DNA from: Toxonevra muliebris
Taxonomy: Eukaryota > Arthropoda > Insecta > Diptera > Pallopteridae
DNA: 64,000 nucleotides
Reading direction: 5' to 3'
Assembly (NCBI GenBank): GCA_963691655.1
Contig: OY829327.1
Coordinates: forward strand, 53,766,079 to 53,830,078
Shown: piece after piece, positions 52,546 through 63,152 of the stretch
Position numbering within the stretch: position 1 is the first letter of the stretch
How the letters are laid out: every line of letters begins with the position of its first letter
Notes under the pieces: generated by a model
The model's input: only the letters and a program-made list of their open reading frames with translations
What the model was told of the DNA's origin: nothing
The model's database searches: none
Program-made: the position numbers and the translations under genes

Positions 52546-53895
52546 TTTGTGAAACTGAAAAAACAAAAAAAGTGCAAGATAAAGATCCCAAAAAATAAAA
52601 TGAAATGTAAAATTGAAAAAAAAAAAATGTACTTTTCTCTAACTTGCAGGGCCGTAGCCAGCTTTTTTTTGGGGGGATTTTCATTCGAAGAAAATATGAT
52701 GACCGTAACAACTAACAGATTATGGTTAATGAAGAACGATGACTTAGATGTGATAAAATCCTTTATGAAAAATTGTGGTTTTAAATAAAAATATGGGAGG
52801 AAATGAGACCAATCTCCATATTGGGGAACTTTTTTTCCATGTAAATTATTGCGATTCATTTTCAGACTAAGGACAAAAGTCGATAAACGTCTAAAAGCTT
52901 TAGGAAAAATTTTTGTTTTGAAATTTTTTTTATCTTTACTTAAAAAAATGGCCGAAAATGACAAAAAATTTACAGAACAATCAATTTAAATTTTTTCAAA
53001 TAAATATTATTCAATGTGGATTCCAATGCATTTTTTATCGTGAAGGACATAATTTCGATAACTCATTGACTTGCCATTACTGATGAATCATTAATGATGA
53101 TGCACCCTATCTCAAAAAAATTACCAAAAATACTAAAAATAGTCAGTGACTCATTTTTTTCAAATGATTATCAGTGGGAATTCGGGTCATGATAAGGAAT
53201 CCGAATGAGGTTGGCTTATATTCCCAAAATTCGTGCAGTCACTGCATTGAAAGAGGTTTTCGGGGTAGCCTGGGCAATAATGGGTTAAAGAATTAATTAA
53301 ATTTTAAGATTGTTTCCTAAAACTTTGAAGCTGATCCACTACTACTGCCCTACATGGGCTTTGCGATTAAAATGTTTCCTAGTGTTTGCGAATGAATTTT
53401 TTATACTGAACACGAATCTGAGGTCAAAAATTTCCCATCACGCCACGTTTTAGAAAAAAATGGGATTTAAACTCTAAAATAGAATTTTTGGCCATTTTTA
53501 AAAATTGGAGAGTTGAACACTGGCGTGCTACAAGCTTCGAAATTCAGAAATTGTAGGCTGAATCATGCCCTTCTAAATGAGTCCTAAATCCCAAACTTTA
53601 AATCAAAAACAGGTACTGACCTAGAAAAACTATAAATGCAGGATAGCTCAGCATCACCTTGTCTTTTTGTATCTAAAGTCAAACCTCATATCAAAGAAAA
53701 CAAATCGGATCTGGTCGCATAGTGTACCTAAGATTTCAAGTTTATTTTTTTATGTATATTTGACCTTTTAGAAAGAAACTGATAGAAGTAAAAATATTTA
53801 AAAACTGTTCAATGAACTTTATTTTGACTTTTTTTTCATCTACTGGCAAGGCAATTAATATCAAAAAATAAAAGAAAAATTCCACATTTCGGGGG
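52546..53895. other. Material inserted in the LINE: DNA-transposon ends, no gene
   Basis: CAGGGCCGTAGCCAG at about 52647-52661, followed by a T run and GGGGGG, resembles a hAT-like end. GGTCGCATAGTG at 53714-53725 is the CACTRTGCGAC end seen at 10476-11092, in outgoing orientation. Neither has a partner in the window. A 191-codon minus-strand frame at 52389-52964 spans unrelated pieces and is spurious. Confidence 0.4.
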
Positions 53896-53979
53896 GACAC
53901 AAGATTAATATGGTGAATGCAAGTTAGCAAGATTAATATGGTGAATGCAAGTTAGCATTCACCATATTAATCTTGTGTC
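53896..53979. repeat. Perfect snap-back palindrome with 28-bp tandem duplication
   Basis: A 28-bp unit starting AAGATTAATATGGTGAATGC occurs twice in tandem (53901-53928, 53929-53956). The inverse, GCATTCACCATATTAATCTT, follows at 53955-53974 and extends so that the arms 53896-53920 and 53955-53979 match over all 25 bp. The inner stem has a 6-nt loop (AAGTTA). No mismatch means recent origin. Confidence 0.9.
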
Positions 53980-53984
53980 AAAAG

Positions 53985-54530
53985 TTTACTTTGTGTTGAG
54001 ATATTTACGTATGACCTACAAATTTACGTATGACCGCCAATTTAAAGCCCATGGAAACCAGAAAATTACTTGTTAAGCAACTTGTCCCTCTAATTAAGTA
54101 TTCTGAACTCGTGTATTGTGAACTTGATTCCCAATCTTTTTATAAGCTACAAATTGCACTGAACTATGCCACTAGATATGTTTTTGGGTTAAAAAAACTT
54201 GACCATATATGCAGATGATATATATCCAGAGAAAAGATATCCTTGGGTTGGAATTAGATGACTATTTTAAAGCAAGAAACTGTATTTTTCTTCACAAACT
54301 AAAACTTACCAGGACTCCTATGTGTCTCTACGATAAACTTATCTTTGCACAATCCAACAGAACCAAGCAACTTATTATGCCTTGCGTTAATTACTAAAAA
54401 ACGCCAGTCGACTATTTTTCATTAACACCATAAGAACATGGAACTCATTATGCTTGAATCTTCTATTCATGAATATTTCTCAAAAGGACTTACAAGCATT
54501 AATAAGATTAATTAGTATTAAGTTTTAATG
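53985..54530 (+). mobile_element. Jockey-type LINE, C-terminal region
   Basis: The frames read PMETRKLLVKQLVPLIKYSE then LVYCELDSQSFYKLQIALNY with ATRYVFGLKKLDHI. After a shift come EDILGLELDDYFKARNCIFL and HKLKLTRTPMCLYDKLIFAQ with SNRTKQLIMPCVNY. These are the post-RT tail motifs of the same LINE type as at 51371-52440. The end is near WNSLCLNLLFMNISQ-like sequence at 54440-54530, with no clear poly-A. Confidence 0.8.
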
Positions 54531-56014
54531 TTCAAAATTGTATTCTTTATTTAATTATTTTTTATATGTTTATTTCTTACCTTATATATTTGTTTTGGAT
54601 GTTGACTATGTATTATTTGTTAATTTAATGCTCCTAGTGGTTGTGCTAAAAAAGACTTTATACATATATTATTGCACTAATATTTCAAAGTTTTTAAATA
54701 AATAAACCAGTACATTTGACATTGAGTGCATTTTATCAATAACTTCAATGTAAAATATTGATATAAACATTCAAATTTTTGAAGTGAAACTTCTTTTCTC
54801 TTGTCCCTAGAGTAAAATCGCGCGTAAGTTTGCAATGCGACATAATTTTGTCGAGCAATGTGCATGAGGGGCTAAATATCAATATTCCGTAACTGAATTC
54901 ACGAGCAAACTATATAATAAACGATTCTTAATTAGTTTTAATTCAATATAACATATTAATTACACACACACGCCTATGGTAGAAAGAACAATGTATAGCG
55001 TCGCCATCTTAAAGTTTATGACAGTTATACATTTCACATACAGATGGCGCAAATGTCCAAGGAATTACATGAAGATGTCGCACTCAAAAAGAGTTCGTCT
55101 CATTTGCTTGTGTTTCGTTTAGTACACAAGAAGTTTCACTTTTGCCTTGTGTTCGTTAATACACAAACAATTTTCTTATCCAAGGATAGTTGGTTATCCA
55201 CAGGTCCTGAAACTTTTTTTCCGTATCAATTTCCATTTTTGGAGAATTGTAGCAGGACAATAATAAAATTCAATTAACAACAAATTCATTTTATTCTTTT
55301 AATCCTGAAAGGATTTACGAATTTACGACGCATGTTTACGTTTTACAATTTTTAGTGTTAGTAAACATTTAATTCATGCATAAATGTTATAAAAAAATTA
55401 CTATTGTTGTTTTTCTACATGATAAATTAACCAAATAATGGGAAACAATCAACTTTCAAAGCTATAGGTGTATGTGTATGACCGCTTTGAATAATGCCGT
55501 CGTCATTTCGATGAAGCATGACCTTTACGTATAAAAAATATGCATGTACTTCCAGGGTTAAAAACCTACGTTAAAAGGCTTTTTGAAGCAAACATTGCTT
55601 TTCTCCTCTTACTAGCAGCAGTGCGTAGTTTGTTAAATTCAAACGTATGTATTTCAGTTTATGAAAAATCAGAAAAGGAAACACAAATAGGTTGAGACTT
55701 TTTGCAAAAATGATTTTAAGATCTTAAAGGTGTAAGCATAAAAATTCTTAAGATATTAATTTGAAAAAAATCAGTATAAAACTAGTAAAAAAATTCAAAA
55801 ATCCGTACATTTTCGTACTGATTTTGAGATTTCAAAAAAAAGTATTCAAAAAAAAAATCAGGACGTGTACTGATCAAATCAGTACGTCTGGCTATCCCAA
55901 GCTTGACCGAATAAGCTTTTCGCGCAAAATTGTTGTGCAAATCGTAAAGCTATTTCTACAGAAAAGTATTATTCCACAAACTTTTCGCGAGGGATATTTA
56001 TGCCTTCTTCATCC
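54531..56014. other. AT-rich spacer, no gene recognised
   Basis: A 77-codon frame at 55044-55277 and an 89-codon frame at 55761-56030 are open, but I recognise neither, and both are flanked by simple sequence. TTTACGTATGACC-like strings seen at 54006 and 54026 are local duplications of the LINE boundary. Confidence 0.4.
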
Positions 56015-56375
56015 TCAAATACCCGATTAGATTTGGCGGTGGAGTGGAAGGGTTCAGGCCTTCCACAGTACTCAATCTTTTAGACCACTGTACTCTGCGC
56101 AGAAAGAGGAAAAGGAGGGGAGAAAATAGGAGAGGAAGAGGAAAGAAGAATTTTTATACCTCACCAAATTTCGTTGTCTCTTTAAGATACCTGAGAATAT
56201 CAGATAGGGGAATAGATTGAGCAGAACTCATCTCTAAGACATCGCTACCAAGCAGGCTGCTCCTTCCTCTTGCGAATGCGGAACAATAACAGAGAAAATG
56301 CTCTGTTGAAGTGTCGCTTTCTTTTTCAAGACAGAATACACATGCCGAATCGGCAATGACGCAGGGTTACATGCT
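56015..56375 (-). mobile_element. LINE 3' tail with intact zinc knuckle
   Basis: The minus frame reads SACVFCLEKESDTSTEHFLC, then YCSAFARGRSSLLGSDVLEM and PLSDILRYLKETTKFGEV (about 56350-56155). This is the C-terminal C-x2-C...H-x4-C knuckle and tail of LOA/Jockey-type LINEs. The knuckle residues are all preserved. An RNase H fragment lies next to it on the opposite strand, so the two do not form one element. Confidence 0.7.
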
Positions 56376-56439
56376 GTCAACATGTATTGTGCTCTGTGAT
56401 CAAATCATATATCAAGCTTCCAAATGGCTTATTTATAAC

Positions 56440-56790
56440 GATTCATTCGACATTCGAATTCTTTCGAATATTCGCATTTACATCAAAGTTGTTCTTGAAT
56501 GCAAATCTTCACTTAACTTTTTGTCAAGTCAATCAGACGTTCACTTATATTGGGCAGCTGGACATATAGATATTCAGGCAACTGCGAGGCCGAAGAGTTA
56601 GCCAAACAGGGCTTACCGATATATTACTTTCCTGCATCATTTCTGATCCCCTTACGTCTATTAAATTGGTCATTAAGCAAAAAGATTATGGGTAGCAGAG
56701 CACACCTGTGGTATAACCAGGCTAACATGGACCACTATGGACTACTCAATCTCAGAAGAAACTCCATCGACTGTTTTAGAATGTTTTTAA
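56440..56790 (+). mobile_element. LINE RNase H fragment
   Basis: The frames read VVLECKSSLNFLSSQSDVHL with YWAAGHIDI, then a +1 shift at about 56575 to GNCEAEELAKQGLPIYYFPA and KIMGSRAHLWYNQA. This is the last third of a LINE RNase H (the WxxGHxDIxGN-EAEELAKQG motif). It is oriented opposite to the tail piece at 56015-56375. Confidence 0.7.
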
Positions 56791-57227
56791 ATATTTATTT
56801 ATTATTTTTTGCATGCGCGTTTGTAATAAAAAGATTTTGTTTACATTTTTAAAATACATAATTTATAATTTTCGATTTAATTTTAAATTCATAATTTATT
56901 TTATTACGGCATTTCATATCATTAGAATAAAACACGTGGTAATTTTGATGTGCCCAAACATTTCCGCAATGCTCATCTCTACCTGAATTATTTGGCTCGC
57001 CAGATGACTAGACATGGCTTAACCCACAGCATATCCAGTGCCCAATCAAAACAATGAATCCTCATTGGCTAAATCATTGCCAGATGTCCAATAACTCTTT
57101 GAAGAGAAACCGTTAAGGAGAAGATGATTGGATAAAGCTTCCATTTCAGTGAGATCGTATGTGCGGCATCAAAGCAGCAGAGCCCTGAATAATTAAACTT
57201 TCGATTGCGAGAGTCATATTTTTAATT
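56791..57227. other. AT-rich spacer, 3' side of the small secreted gene
   Basis: No gene was recognised. It lies downstream of the minus-strand gene at 57228-57578 and should carry its 3'UTR and poly-A signal; no clean AATAAA on the minus strand was identified. Confidence 0.4.
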
Positions 57228-57578
57228 TTATAAAGTTATAAAAAGGAAATAGGTACTGACTTCTTGTGCATTTTCAATTAAGAATCTATTGTTGCCAATT
57301 ATCAAAAAAAGATGATCATCATGCATTGAAGTACTGTCAAGTTTGTTAGCTATAAACAAAGTACAAAATGCATATCAATATAAGTTTTTGTTGAAAGTAT
57401 AACTAAACTCACCAAATCCACTTAAACTAATGTCACTACTATTGGTTTTGTCACTAATTAAAGTATCGGCATCCAGTGCAGGAGTGATAGTGGTTTCAGT
57501 GTCCTGATCTTCCTGAGGGCGTCCAAAGCATGCTCCACAAACGATCGCCAAAACTACGAATAGATTCAGTTTGAACAT
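57228..57578 (-). CDS. Small secreted peptide, two exons (57413-57578, 57228-57349)
   Basis: Exon 1 (55 codons plus one base) begins MFKLNLFVVLAIVCGACFG, a textbook signal peptide with predicted cleavage after CFG. It continues RPQEDQDTETTITPALDADT and LISDKTNSSDISLSGF, acidic and Thr/Ser-rich. GTGAGT at 57412-57407 is a good donor, and TTTGTTTATAG ending at 57350 a good acceptor, giving a 63-nt intron of typical fly size. Exon 2 then adds ANKLDSTSMHDDHLFLIIGN and NRFLIENAQEV before a stop at 57230-57228, for 95 residues in all. I chose the inner ATG because the upstream in-frame ATG (57647) lies within the expected 5'UTR and would bury the signal peptide. A TATA box sits about 90 bp upstream of the start. 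I do not recognise the family; such short Pro/Gln-leading secreted peptides in flies are often immune, salivary or male-accessory products, which is only analogy. Exon 2 is less certain than exon 1. Confidence 0.55.
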
Positions 57579-57658
57579 TTTCTTAAGGATTTTGGTTTTG
57601 ATACTTTGTTTCACAAATAACAAATTGAAAGTGAATAATTTTTGCAATTTTCAGAAAG

Positions 57659-57666
57659 TATTTATA
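57659..57666 (-). promoter_or_regulatory. TATA box of the small secreted-peptide gene
   Basis: TATAAATA on the minus strand, in the context TCATCTATAAATACTT. About 32 bp downstream ATTCACTTTC (57637-57628) could serve as initiator, giving a 5'UTR of roughly 55 nt. Confidence 0.55.
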
Positions 57667-57679
57667 GATGATACATGTA

Positions 57680-58095
57680 AATATGTGTATTATTATTAAT
57701 TCATCGATAATGAGCAACAAACACTAATGATCTTTAGTGATAATGAAACTACATTTTACATTGATAAGCTTAAAGCAAAAGGAAATCTCTAGAAATGTCC
57801 CAGCTTTAACTGATCTCAATGACCTCAACAGTAACTACATAATTGAAATTAACGAAGAGCTGGAATATTTTATTTGTTATGGATTTTCAGATTACGAGTG
57901 AAATTGTATATAAATGTGTCAGAGATATTTGACATGGAAATTTTAGAGTTATATAACTTAGTGAGCTGAAGTTGAAAAATTTCACAGGAATTTTTACCTT
58001 CCCTTCTTTATTTTTTGGATTGTATTCTGCTATCACAAAAATTTTTGCAAAAAATTAAACAAATGTAACCTACCAAAAAACAAAATATCATGTTT
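57680..58095. other. No gene recognised
   Basis: AT-rich sequence upstream of the small gene. Regulatory elements could be here, but I identify none. Confidence 0.4.
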
Positions 58096-58099
58096 TAGT

Positions 58100-58417
58100 A
58101 GCAGTGGGTGTCCAGCATTGGAGCCATCTTTTAGGAGGTTTTGCATCGGTTGCCAGTTGGTGATCGCATTTCCTCAGCACGTGCTGGTTCCATTCTTTTC
58201 ACTTTATTCTGCTCCACTTGGTGGTATCTTGCACGTCGCATATCTGCCGAATTTCCTCATTGCGCATTAGGTCCCAACCTGCTATCGATTGCAGCGTTTG
58301 CATTTCGCTTTTGATTACTGCTTGTTCCGTAGTTTTTGTGTCAGCCGTCGTTTCAATTGGGAAAATCTTTAGCAAAATCCAAATAATTAAAAAAACGAGT
58401 CCAACATACACTATCAA
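58100..58417 (-). pseudogene. RTE-type LINE, C-terminal tail of the RT protein
   Basis: The minus frame has AVIKSEMQTLQSIAGWDLMR then NEEIRQICDVQDTTKWSRIK and a stop. After a shift it continues KEWNQHVLRKCDHQLATDAK and PPKRWLQCWTPTAT (58200-58100). The pattern EM--L--IAG, RNEEIR, -W-EHV-R-, -PPKRW is the conserved end of RTE-like endonuclease/RT proteins. The hydrophobic N-terminus (MIVYVGLVFLIIWILLKIF) of the open frame is unrelated flanking sequence and should not be taken as a membrane anchor. Confidence 0.65.
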
Positions 58418-59605
58418 AAGTGATTCCTAATGTCAAAGAATGTGATGGTAAAACGCAGTCGAGAAACTCTTCAAAGGCTAAATAAGGCTCTAGAAAAATA
58501 AATTTGGAGTAAAAAGACTTTTAAATTGAGATTTCTTCTATAGCCCTATTCACTCTTTAGAATAAAGTGCTGAGTAATGAAGTAAAAAAGTAATGTTTTA
58601 CCCTAGAACGTGAACGCATCTAAAACTGAGACAGTGCACCATAAGCGATATGATAAAATGAAGCAAGAAAAAACTATTAAGGTGGTAGTTACACCCGTTT
58701 TGATGAAAGCTGTCTAGAGACATGCTTAGGAACTAGTGGGTTAACATATAAAATTGACCCCATAATAGTAGTTTACCTGTCAATTTCTAAAAACACTTTT
58801 GTTTATATTAATTTGGGAAAAAACTCGTCCCACACTAGATGCGGAATGAGGTAAAGAAAAAATGTGCCACAAAGTGGATTATCTTCCTTGTTTTTAATTT
58901 TTGAAATTTCAGGCCAATACTCTCTACAGACCAATACTAGATACATTTATCTCTATAGCTTTTAGTGGCCTATATTTTTGTTATCGATAGTAATAATTTA
59001 CAATTCGGATATTACATAAAAAAGACGCGCCAAAGGAACAATAGCGCCGTAAGTACGTGAAATTGGCACACCAAAACGCTAGGGAACGTAAACTTAATTT
59101 TGGGCCGTACAATCCAGTGGTAAACTCCGTTTTAAAGATTAAGTCAAAATCAAGAGATATCTCATTTTTAAATTTGTATTTTCTTTCAATATTTAAAAAA
59201 AAGACATCGAAATCTCTTTTGAATTGATTTTTTTTTTGGGTATTTGTCAAAACTCAACTCTAACAATGATGCCCGTCCATTTTCAAGTGGATACAATTCA
59301 TTTATTTTTTACTGACACTATTTAATCTAATTTTGTTAAATTTTATGCATTTTCTGTATTTTTTTCGAATTAAATCCAACCCAAAACATTATTTAAAATT
59401 CCCCCATTTGGAGTCATTCCCCCATTTCCCAGAGCTTCGTTATTCCCTGGGGGAATTTCCCCGAGTTGGCAAGCCTGGGCTGTACCAACGCTTCCGATTG
59501 TACAAGATAACAAAAGAGAATATGTATCTGCTAGCATACCACCTTTTGAGGCCTCACGTACCACTAAACTGGAATAAACTAAATATGAAATTACTAGTAC
59601 CTTGT
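58418..59605. other. No gene recognised; C-run patch
   Basis: TTCCCCCATTT occurs twice (about 59399 and 59418), followed by its near-inverse CCTGGGGGAATTTCCCC (59446-59462), a small G/C-rich foldable patch in AT-rich DNA. No coding family was recognised. Confidence 0.4.
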
Positions 59606-59885
59606 TAATGGCCAGTCAGTCACTATACATGTTTTCCTTGTTAGGGGCTTAACATGTTGGCATCGTGAGACAAAAGGTTACATTACTAACGAAGTGCTCA
59701 CGAGTTTCTCTAATTTTCTCTCGACTGGTTTCCGTATTTTGAATGCATTCATTTAGTGCTATGATCTTCAACATTTAATTTTTTTTTTAAAAATGAGAAT
59801 TCTTAAACTAAAAAGTGCATGTTGCACATTTTGACACATAATATGAAAGAAAAGAGAAATTATTTTATTAAATACTAAATATTAG
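59606..59885 (+). repeat. Dispersed repeat C, copy 2
   Basis: TTAACATGTTGGCATCGTGA, TCTAATTTTCTCTCGAC, CATTTAATTTTTTTT and ACACATAATATGAAAGAAAA parallel the copy at 47370-47760 in order and orientation. Confidence 0.7.
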
Positions 59886-59914
59886 TGAAGTTCTCAATCT
59901 GGTGCATATGAACC

Positions 59915-60065
59915 CAAAAAAAGTGCAATGTAAAATTAATATTTTCAATGTAAAAACAAAAATGTTAATTTTACGGCAAAAAATAATTAACATTAAAACT
60001 ATCGTATTGATAATAATTCGTTTTACATTGTCATATCAAATTATAATGTTAAATTTCTCAGGTTG
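59915..60065 (+). repeat. Cluster of AATGTAA/ATGTTAA motifs, left
   Basis: GCAATGTAAAATTAATATTT, TTCAATGTAAAAACAAAAAT, GTTAATTTTACGG, TTTTACATTG and TAATGTTAAATTT crowd within 150 bp. A mirror cluster lies at 61045-61310. Confidence 0.5.
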
Positions 60066-60185
60066 TACATATAACTTTTGGTATGAAAATTTTAACAGAA
60101 ATTTATTATAAAATTTCCTACTTTTAGAACCCCCTACTTTGGGAGTTGGAACTCAACTTAAATTCATTTTTCCGCCAATAAAAAA

Positions 60186-60397
60186 TACGCGTATGTTCGG
60201 TTATGCATTACTGCAGCATTTGCAGAAGCAAAAACGTTAAAAATGTACTGGCTGCTGGTCAAGCATTAGCGGCAAGATGGAGCATCGCTGCAACAGTCCC
60301 TTGCTGTTAAATGCGTGATCAGCAGACAAATATTGGCGTTTTAAACGCTTTTGTTTCTGCAAATGTTGCAATACTGTATGGCCGAATATACCCTACG
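60186..60397. repeat. ~60-bp imperfect inverted repeat (hairpin, ~90-bp loop)
   Basis: The left arm has GCAGCATTTGCAGAAGCAAA and the reversed right arm has GCAACATTTGCAGAAACAAA. The arms extend outward through TACGCGTATGTTCGG versus TAGGGTATATTCGG and inward through ACGTTAAAA versus GCGTTTAAAA. It is a MITE-like or precursor-hairpin-like fold. Confidence 0.65.
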
Positions 60398-61044
60398 TGT
60401 CTATTAGATTTTCGTCCCAGCAACATTTATGAAAATCAGAAAAATCGGCGCCGGACACCTGGGGACGTCCCCTTCTTGGTGAAAATTAATGTTACAGTTA
60501 TCTAAATTAATTTAAATGCTGAATTTACATTATAGTATAAGTATTTTATATATGTGGGTGGGCTGTTATTTCCTTTAAGGAACCGTTAACCGTTATATAT
60601 ATGACTTTTATGTCTTTGGTGACCCCTAGTAAAATTTTCTGGCAAATATTTTTGTGGAATATTTTAATCCTTAAATGTCTCTTTTGAAAGGAGTTTTCAT
60701 AAAAAAAGGAGTCAAATCGTCCCATAAAAAGAGGAACTAAAGGGTTAAAATGATCTACAGAAATGACACTTGTAAAATTCTACCATACAACTTTGCCAAA
60801 AAGATTTTCCACAGACATCAATTTATAACACTTTTTGCACTTAGTATTCAGCTCCCTTCGACCAAAGAAAACTTTGACCTACTGTAAAAAAAAACAGACG
60901 TGCTGGACTATAAGTTTATTTTACAGAAATGGTCTATACAACATTCCCTTTCAGGATTATAGGGTGGCTATTCTGTTGCAGGCAAAAAGTCTTAATTTGT
61001 TGGACTGTGTTATTATTACAGAAATAAAATTATATGAAATGCAA
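60398..61044. other. No gene recognised
   Basis: A 78-codon frame at 60835-61071 is not family-like. Nothing else is seen. Confidence 0.35.
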
Positions 61045-61310
61045 AAAACTTCTTTACTGTGTTTTATTTAACATTTTAAGTTTTCAATTCTACGTTAAAT
61101 TTATATCAAATTATCATTTTGCAATATCAGTTATACATTGTAGTCACGTCAATTCAACATTATTGTCATATCAATATTACATTAAAATAATGTATTTCTT
61201 TTACATTTTTAATGTTAAAATTGCATTGTTTTCACATCATTTATACATTTTTCAGTAATTTTATAATTACATTTTGTAATGTTAATTTTGTTATTTTTTA
61301 ATGTTGGCAG
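61045..61310 (-). repeat. Cluster of AATGTAA/ATGTTAA motifs, right
   Basis: Reversed, it contains AACATTACAAAATGTAATTA, TTTTAACATTAAAAATGTAA and ATTTTAATGTAATATTG. With the left cluster it could form the ends of an element of about 1.4 kb. Confidence 0.45.
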
Positions 61311-61840
61311 AATATTGTAAACAAAAAATGTTATTTCAACAGCTTTTTCATGTACTTTTTTTTTAGTGTGGTCTTCCAACATTGCAAATGCAAGATATAC
61401 TTGCTATCACAATAGGGCTGCTCCAAATTACGGGTAAATAGCCTTGCATCGTGTCATCTGCAAAATACGAGTATGATGGCAAACATTTTCAACACAACCA
61501 CAAAATTTATAGATTTGCATTTGCACTACTGTGTTAGAGATAAAATTGCTAGCGAATTAGGTGAACTATTCATCCATCAATTTCCTATTGCATGCGACCT
61601 AGGTCCGAGCCGAAAAGGTTAAGGGTTTGTGTAAAATATAGCTATCTAAAAGCTGCATAACTGTTGCAAAGCTAAAACTTGTTTAAAAACTTTCTCGAGT
61701 TGCCAGCAATTTCGAGACATCGTTTTGTGAAGTTACTCTTTATATCAAAAGATTTCTGGACCCATGATCCTAATGTTTTCTATTTCTTATTCGAAGATTT
61801 TCATTAAATTAAAGGATGAATATCAGACAATCTTAATATC
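61311..61840. other. No gene recognised
   Basis: Mixed AT-rich sequence without recognisable genes; CTTTTTTTTTAGTGTGGTC at about 61356 looks like an element edge. Confidence 0.35.
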
Positions 61841-61844
61841 GATC

Positions 61845-62490
61845 AAAACTCAGACTTAGACCAGAAAAGAGTCCAAATATTTTATCAATTTTCACACCAA
61901 AAAATACAGACCAAAAACGACTAAAATTTAGACTACAACTCAGACTAATAGTTAGACAAAATTTTAAGCCAAAAGGATGCCTAATACCAAATGAAAGCAA
62001 ACCAAAATTCAGATCAAAAACCAGTGGGAATATCGAATAAATATTCACACCAAAAAATGTTAACTCAAATGTAGACCAAAAATAGACAAGACTTACACCG
62101 AATTCAGACAACAAATTAAACAAAAACTGGAGCAAAATTCCAGCCGAATTCAGATCAAAATTAAAAAAAAATTCAAAACGATTTCGGACCGAAATTCAGA
62201 CTAAAACTCGTATCAAAATTAAGCCAATTTAGAGCAAAATTTCGACCACAACTCAAATTAATTAAAAGCAAACCAAAATTTAGACCAGAAATCAGGTTAA
62301 ACGCTGAGCAAACGCTGGTCTGAGCAAAATTTGGACTACAATTTAAAATAAGAGTTACACCAAAACTCAGACCAGAAAGATTCCAAATTACAAATCAAAA
62401 TTTAGACCAAACACTCAAACCAAATTAAAGTTCAGACCTACAATCAAAAAGAAATTCTGACATACAATCAAACCAGAATTCAGATCAAAA
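61845..62490 (+). repeat. Degenerate CAGACCAAAATT-type tandem field
   Basis: More than 20 diverged copies of AAATTCAGACCAAAA-like words occur (CAGATCAAAA, TAGACCAAAAA, CAGACTAAAAC), spaced roughly 15-30 bp. The strand asymmetry is strong, poor in G and rich in A and C. It creates a spurious minus-strand frame at 61833-62135. Confidence 0.75.
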
Positions 62491-62689
62491 ACGGAAAAGA
62501 ATATAGTCCCAGTGTATTTCATAACTAGTTGCATTCGAAGAAAAGAAGCTAGGGAGTCATGTTGTGGTGTCGGCAATTTTTGTTCATAGAGGGTAATATG
62601 TATTATTTTAACAGAAAATCTTTAATCAATTGTTGAAAATCTGCTTTTGGCTGAAATTAAAAGTTTTTTGATCCCAAACATTCTGCTCA

Positions 62690-62830
62690 TAACACATGAC
62701 TGTGAATGTGATATAATTGTCCGACCGACCGTTTTAGAAACCTAAGCTCCATCTTCGATTTTGAACCCCATTGAGCATCTGAGGAGCCATCTCGAAAAAA
62801 GTAGAAGCAGAGAGAATGGGAATGCATCGA
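62690..62830 (+). pseudogene. Tc1-like transposase scrap
   Basis: A short frame reads SSILNPIEHLRSHLEKSRSR, matching the PDLNPIEHLW-x3-K segment with the third acidic residue (E of IE) of Tc1 transposases. Nothing convincing precedes or follows it. Confidence 0.5.
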
Positions 62831-63152
62831 GTCTGAATACTTTTTGAAATTGGTGAAATGGACGTCAAATCGTTTGACTACGACACATAAGTAAAGCTAT
62901 TAGGTACTAAATTTAAGTTTAACTTAAACTATTGAAGAACGCAATGAAATGCCGAATACTTATTTTGTTTTCAAATCATTGATACTACTTTTGAATTGTT
63001 ATTTTAAGTTTCTTAAAAAATGTGAGTTGAAAATATTAAAAAAAATAAATATATTTTCAATAAATTGTATCCCATTTCCTTTTAAGGATATAGGTGAAAA
63101 TGTAAAAAAAAATGATCATATGAAATAATTTTTGGGCCACTGAAAATGAATA

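Noticed and set aside
52389..52964. 191-codon minus-strand open frame
   Set aside because: It spans a LINE antisense part, a SINE fragment and a hAT-like end; its length is chance across unrelated pieces.
55044..55277. 77-codon plus-strand frame starting MAQMSKELHEDVALKK
   Set aside because: Soluble-looking start, but no family, no splice or promoter context, and flanked by low-complexity DNA.
58199..58417. Small single-helix membrane protein of 72 residues
   Set aside because: The C-terminal half is clearly an RTE-type LINE tail; the hydrophobic start is flanking sequence read in frame.
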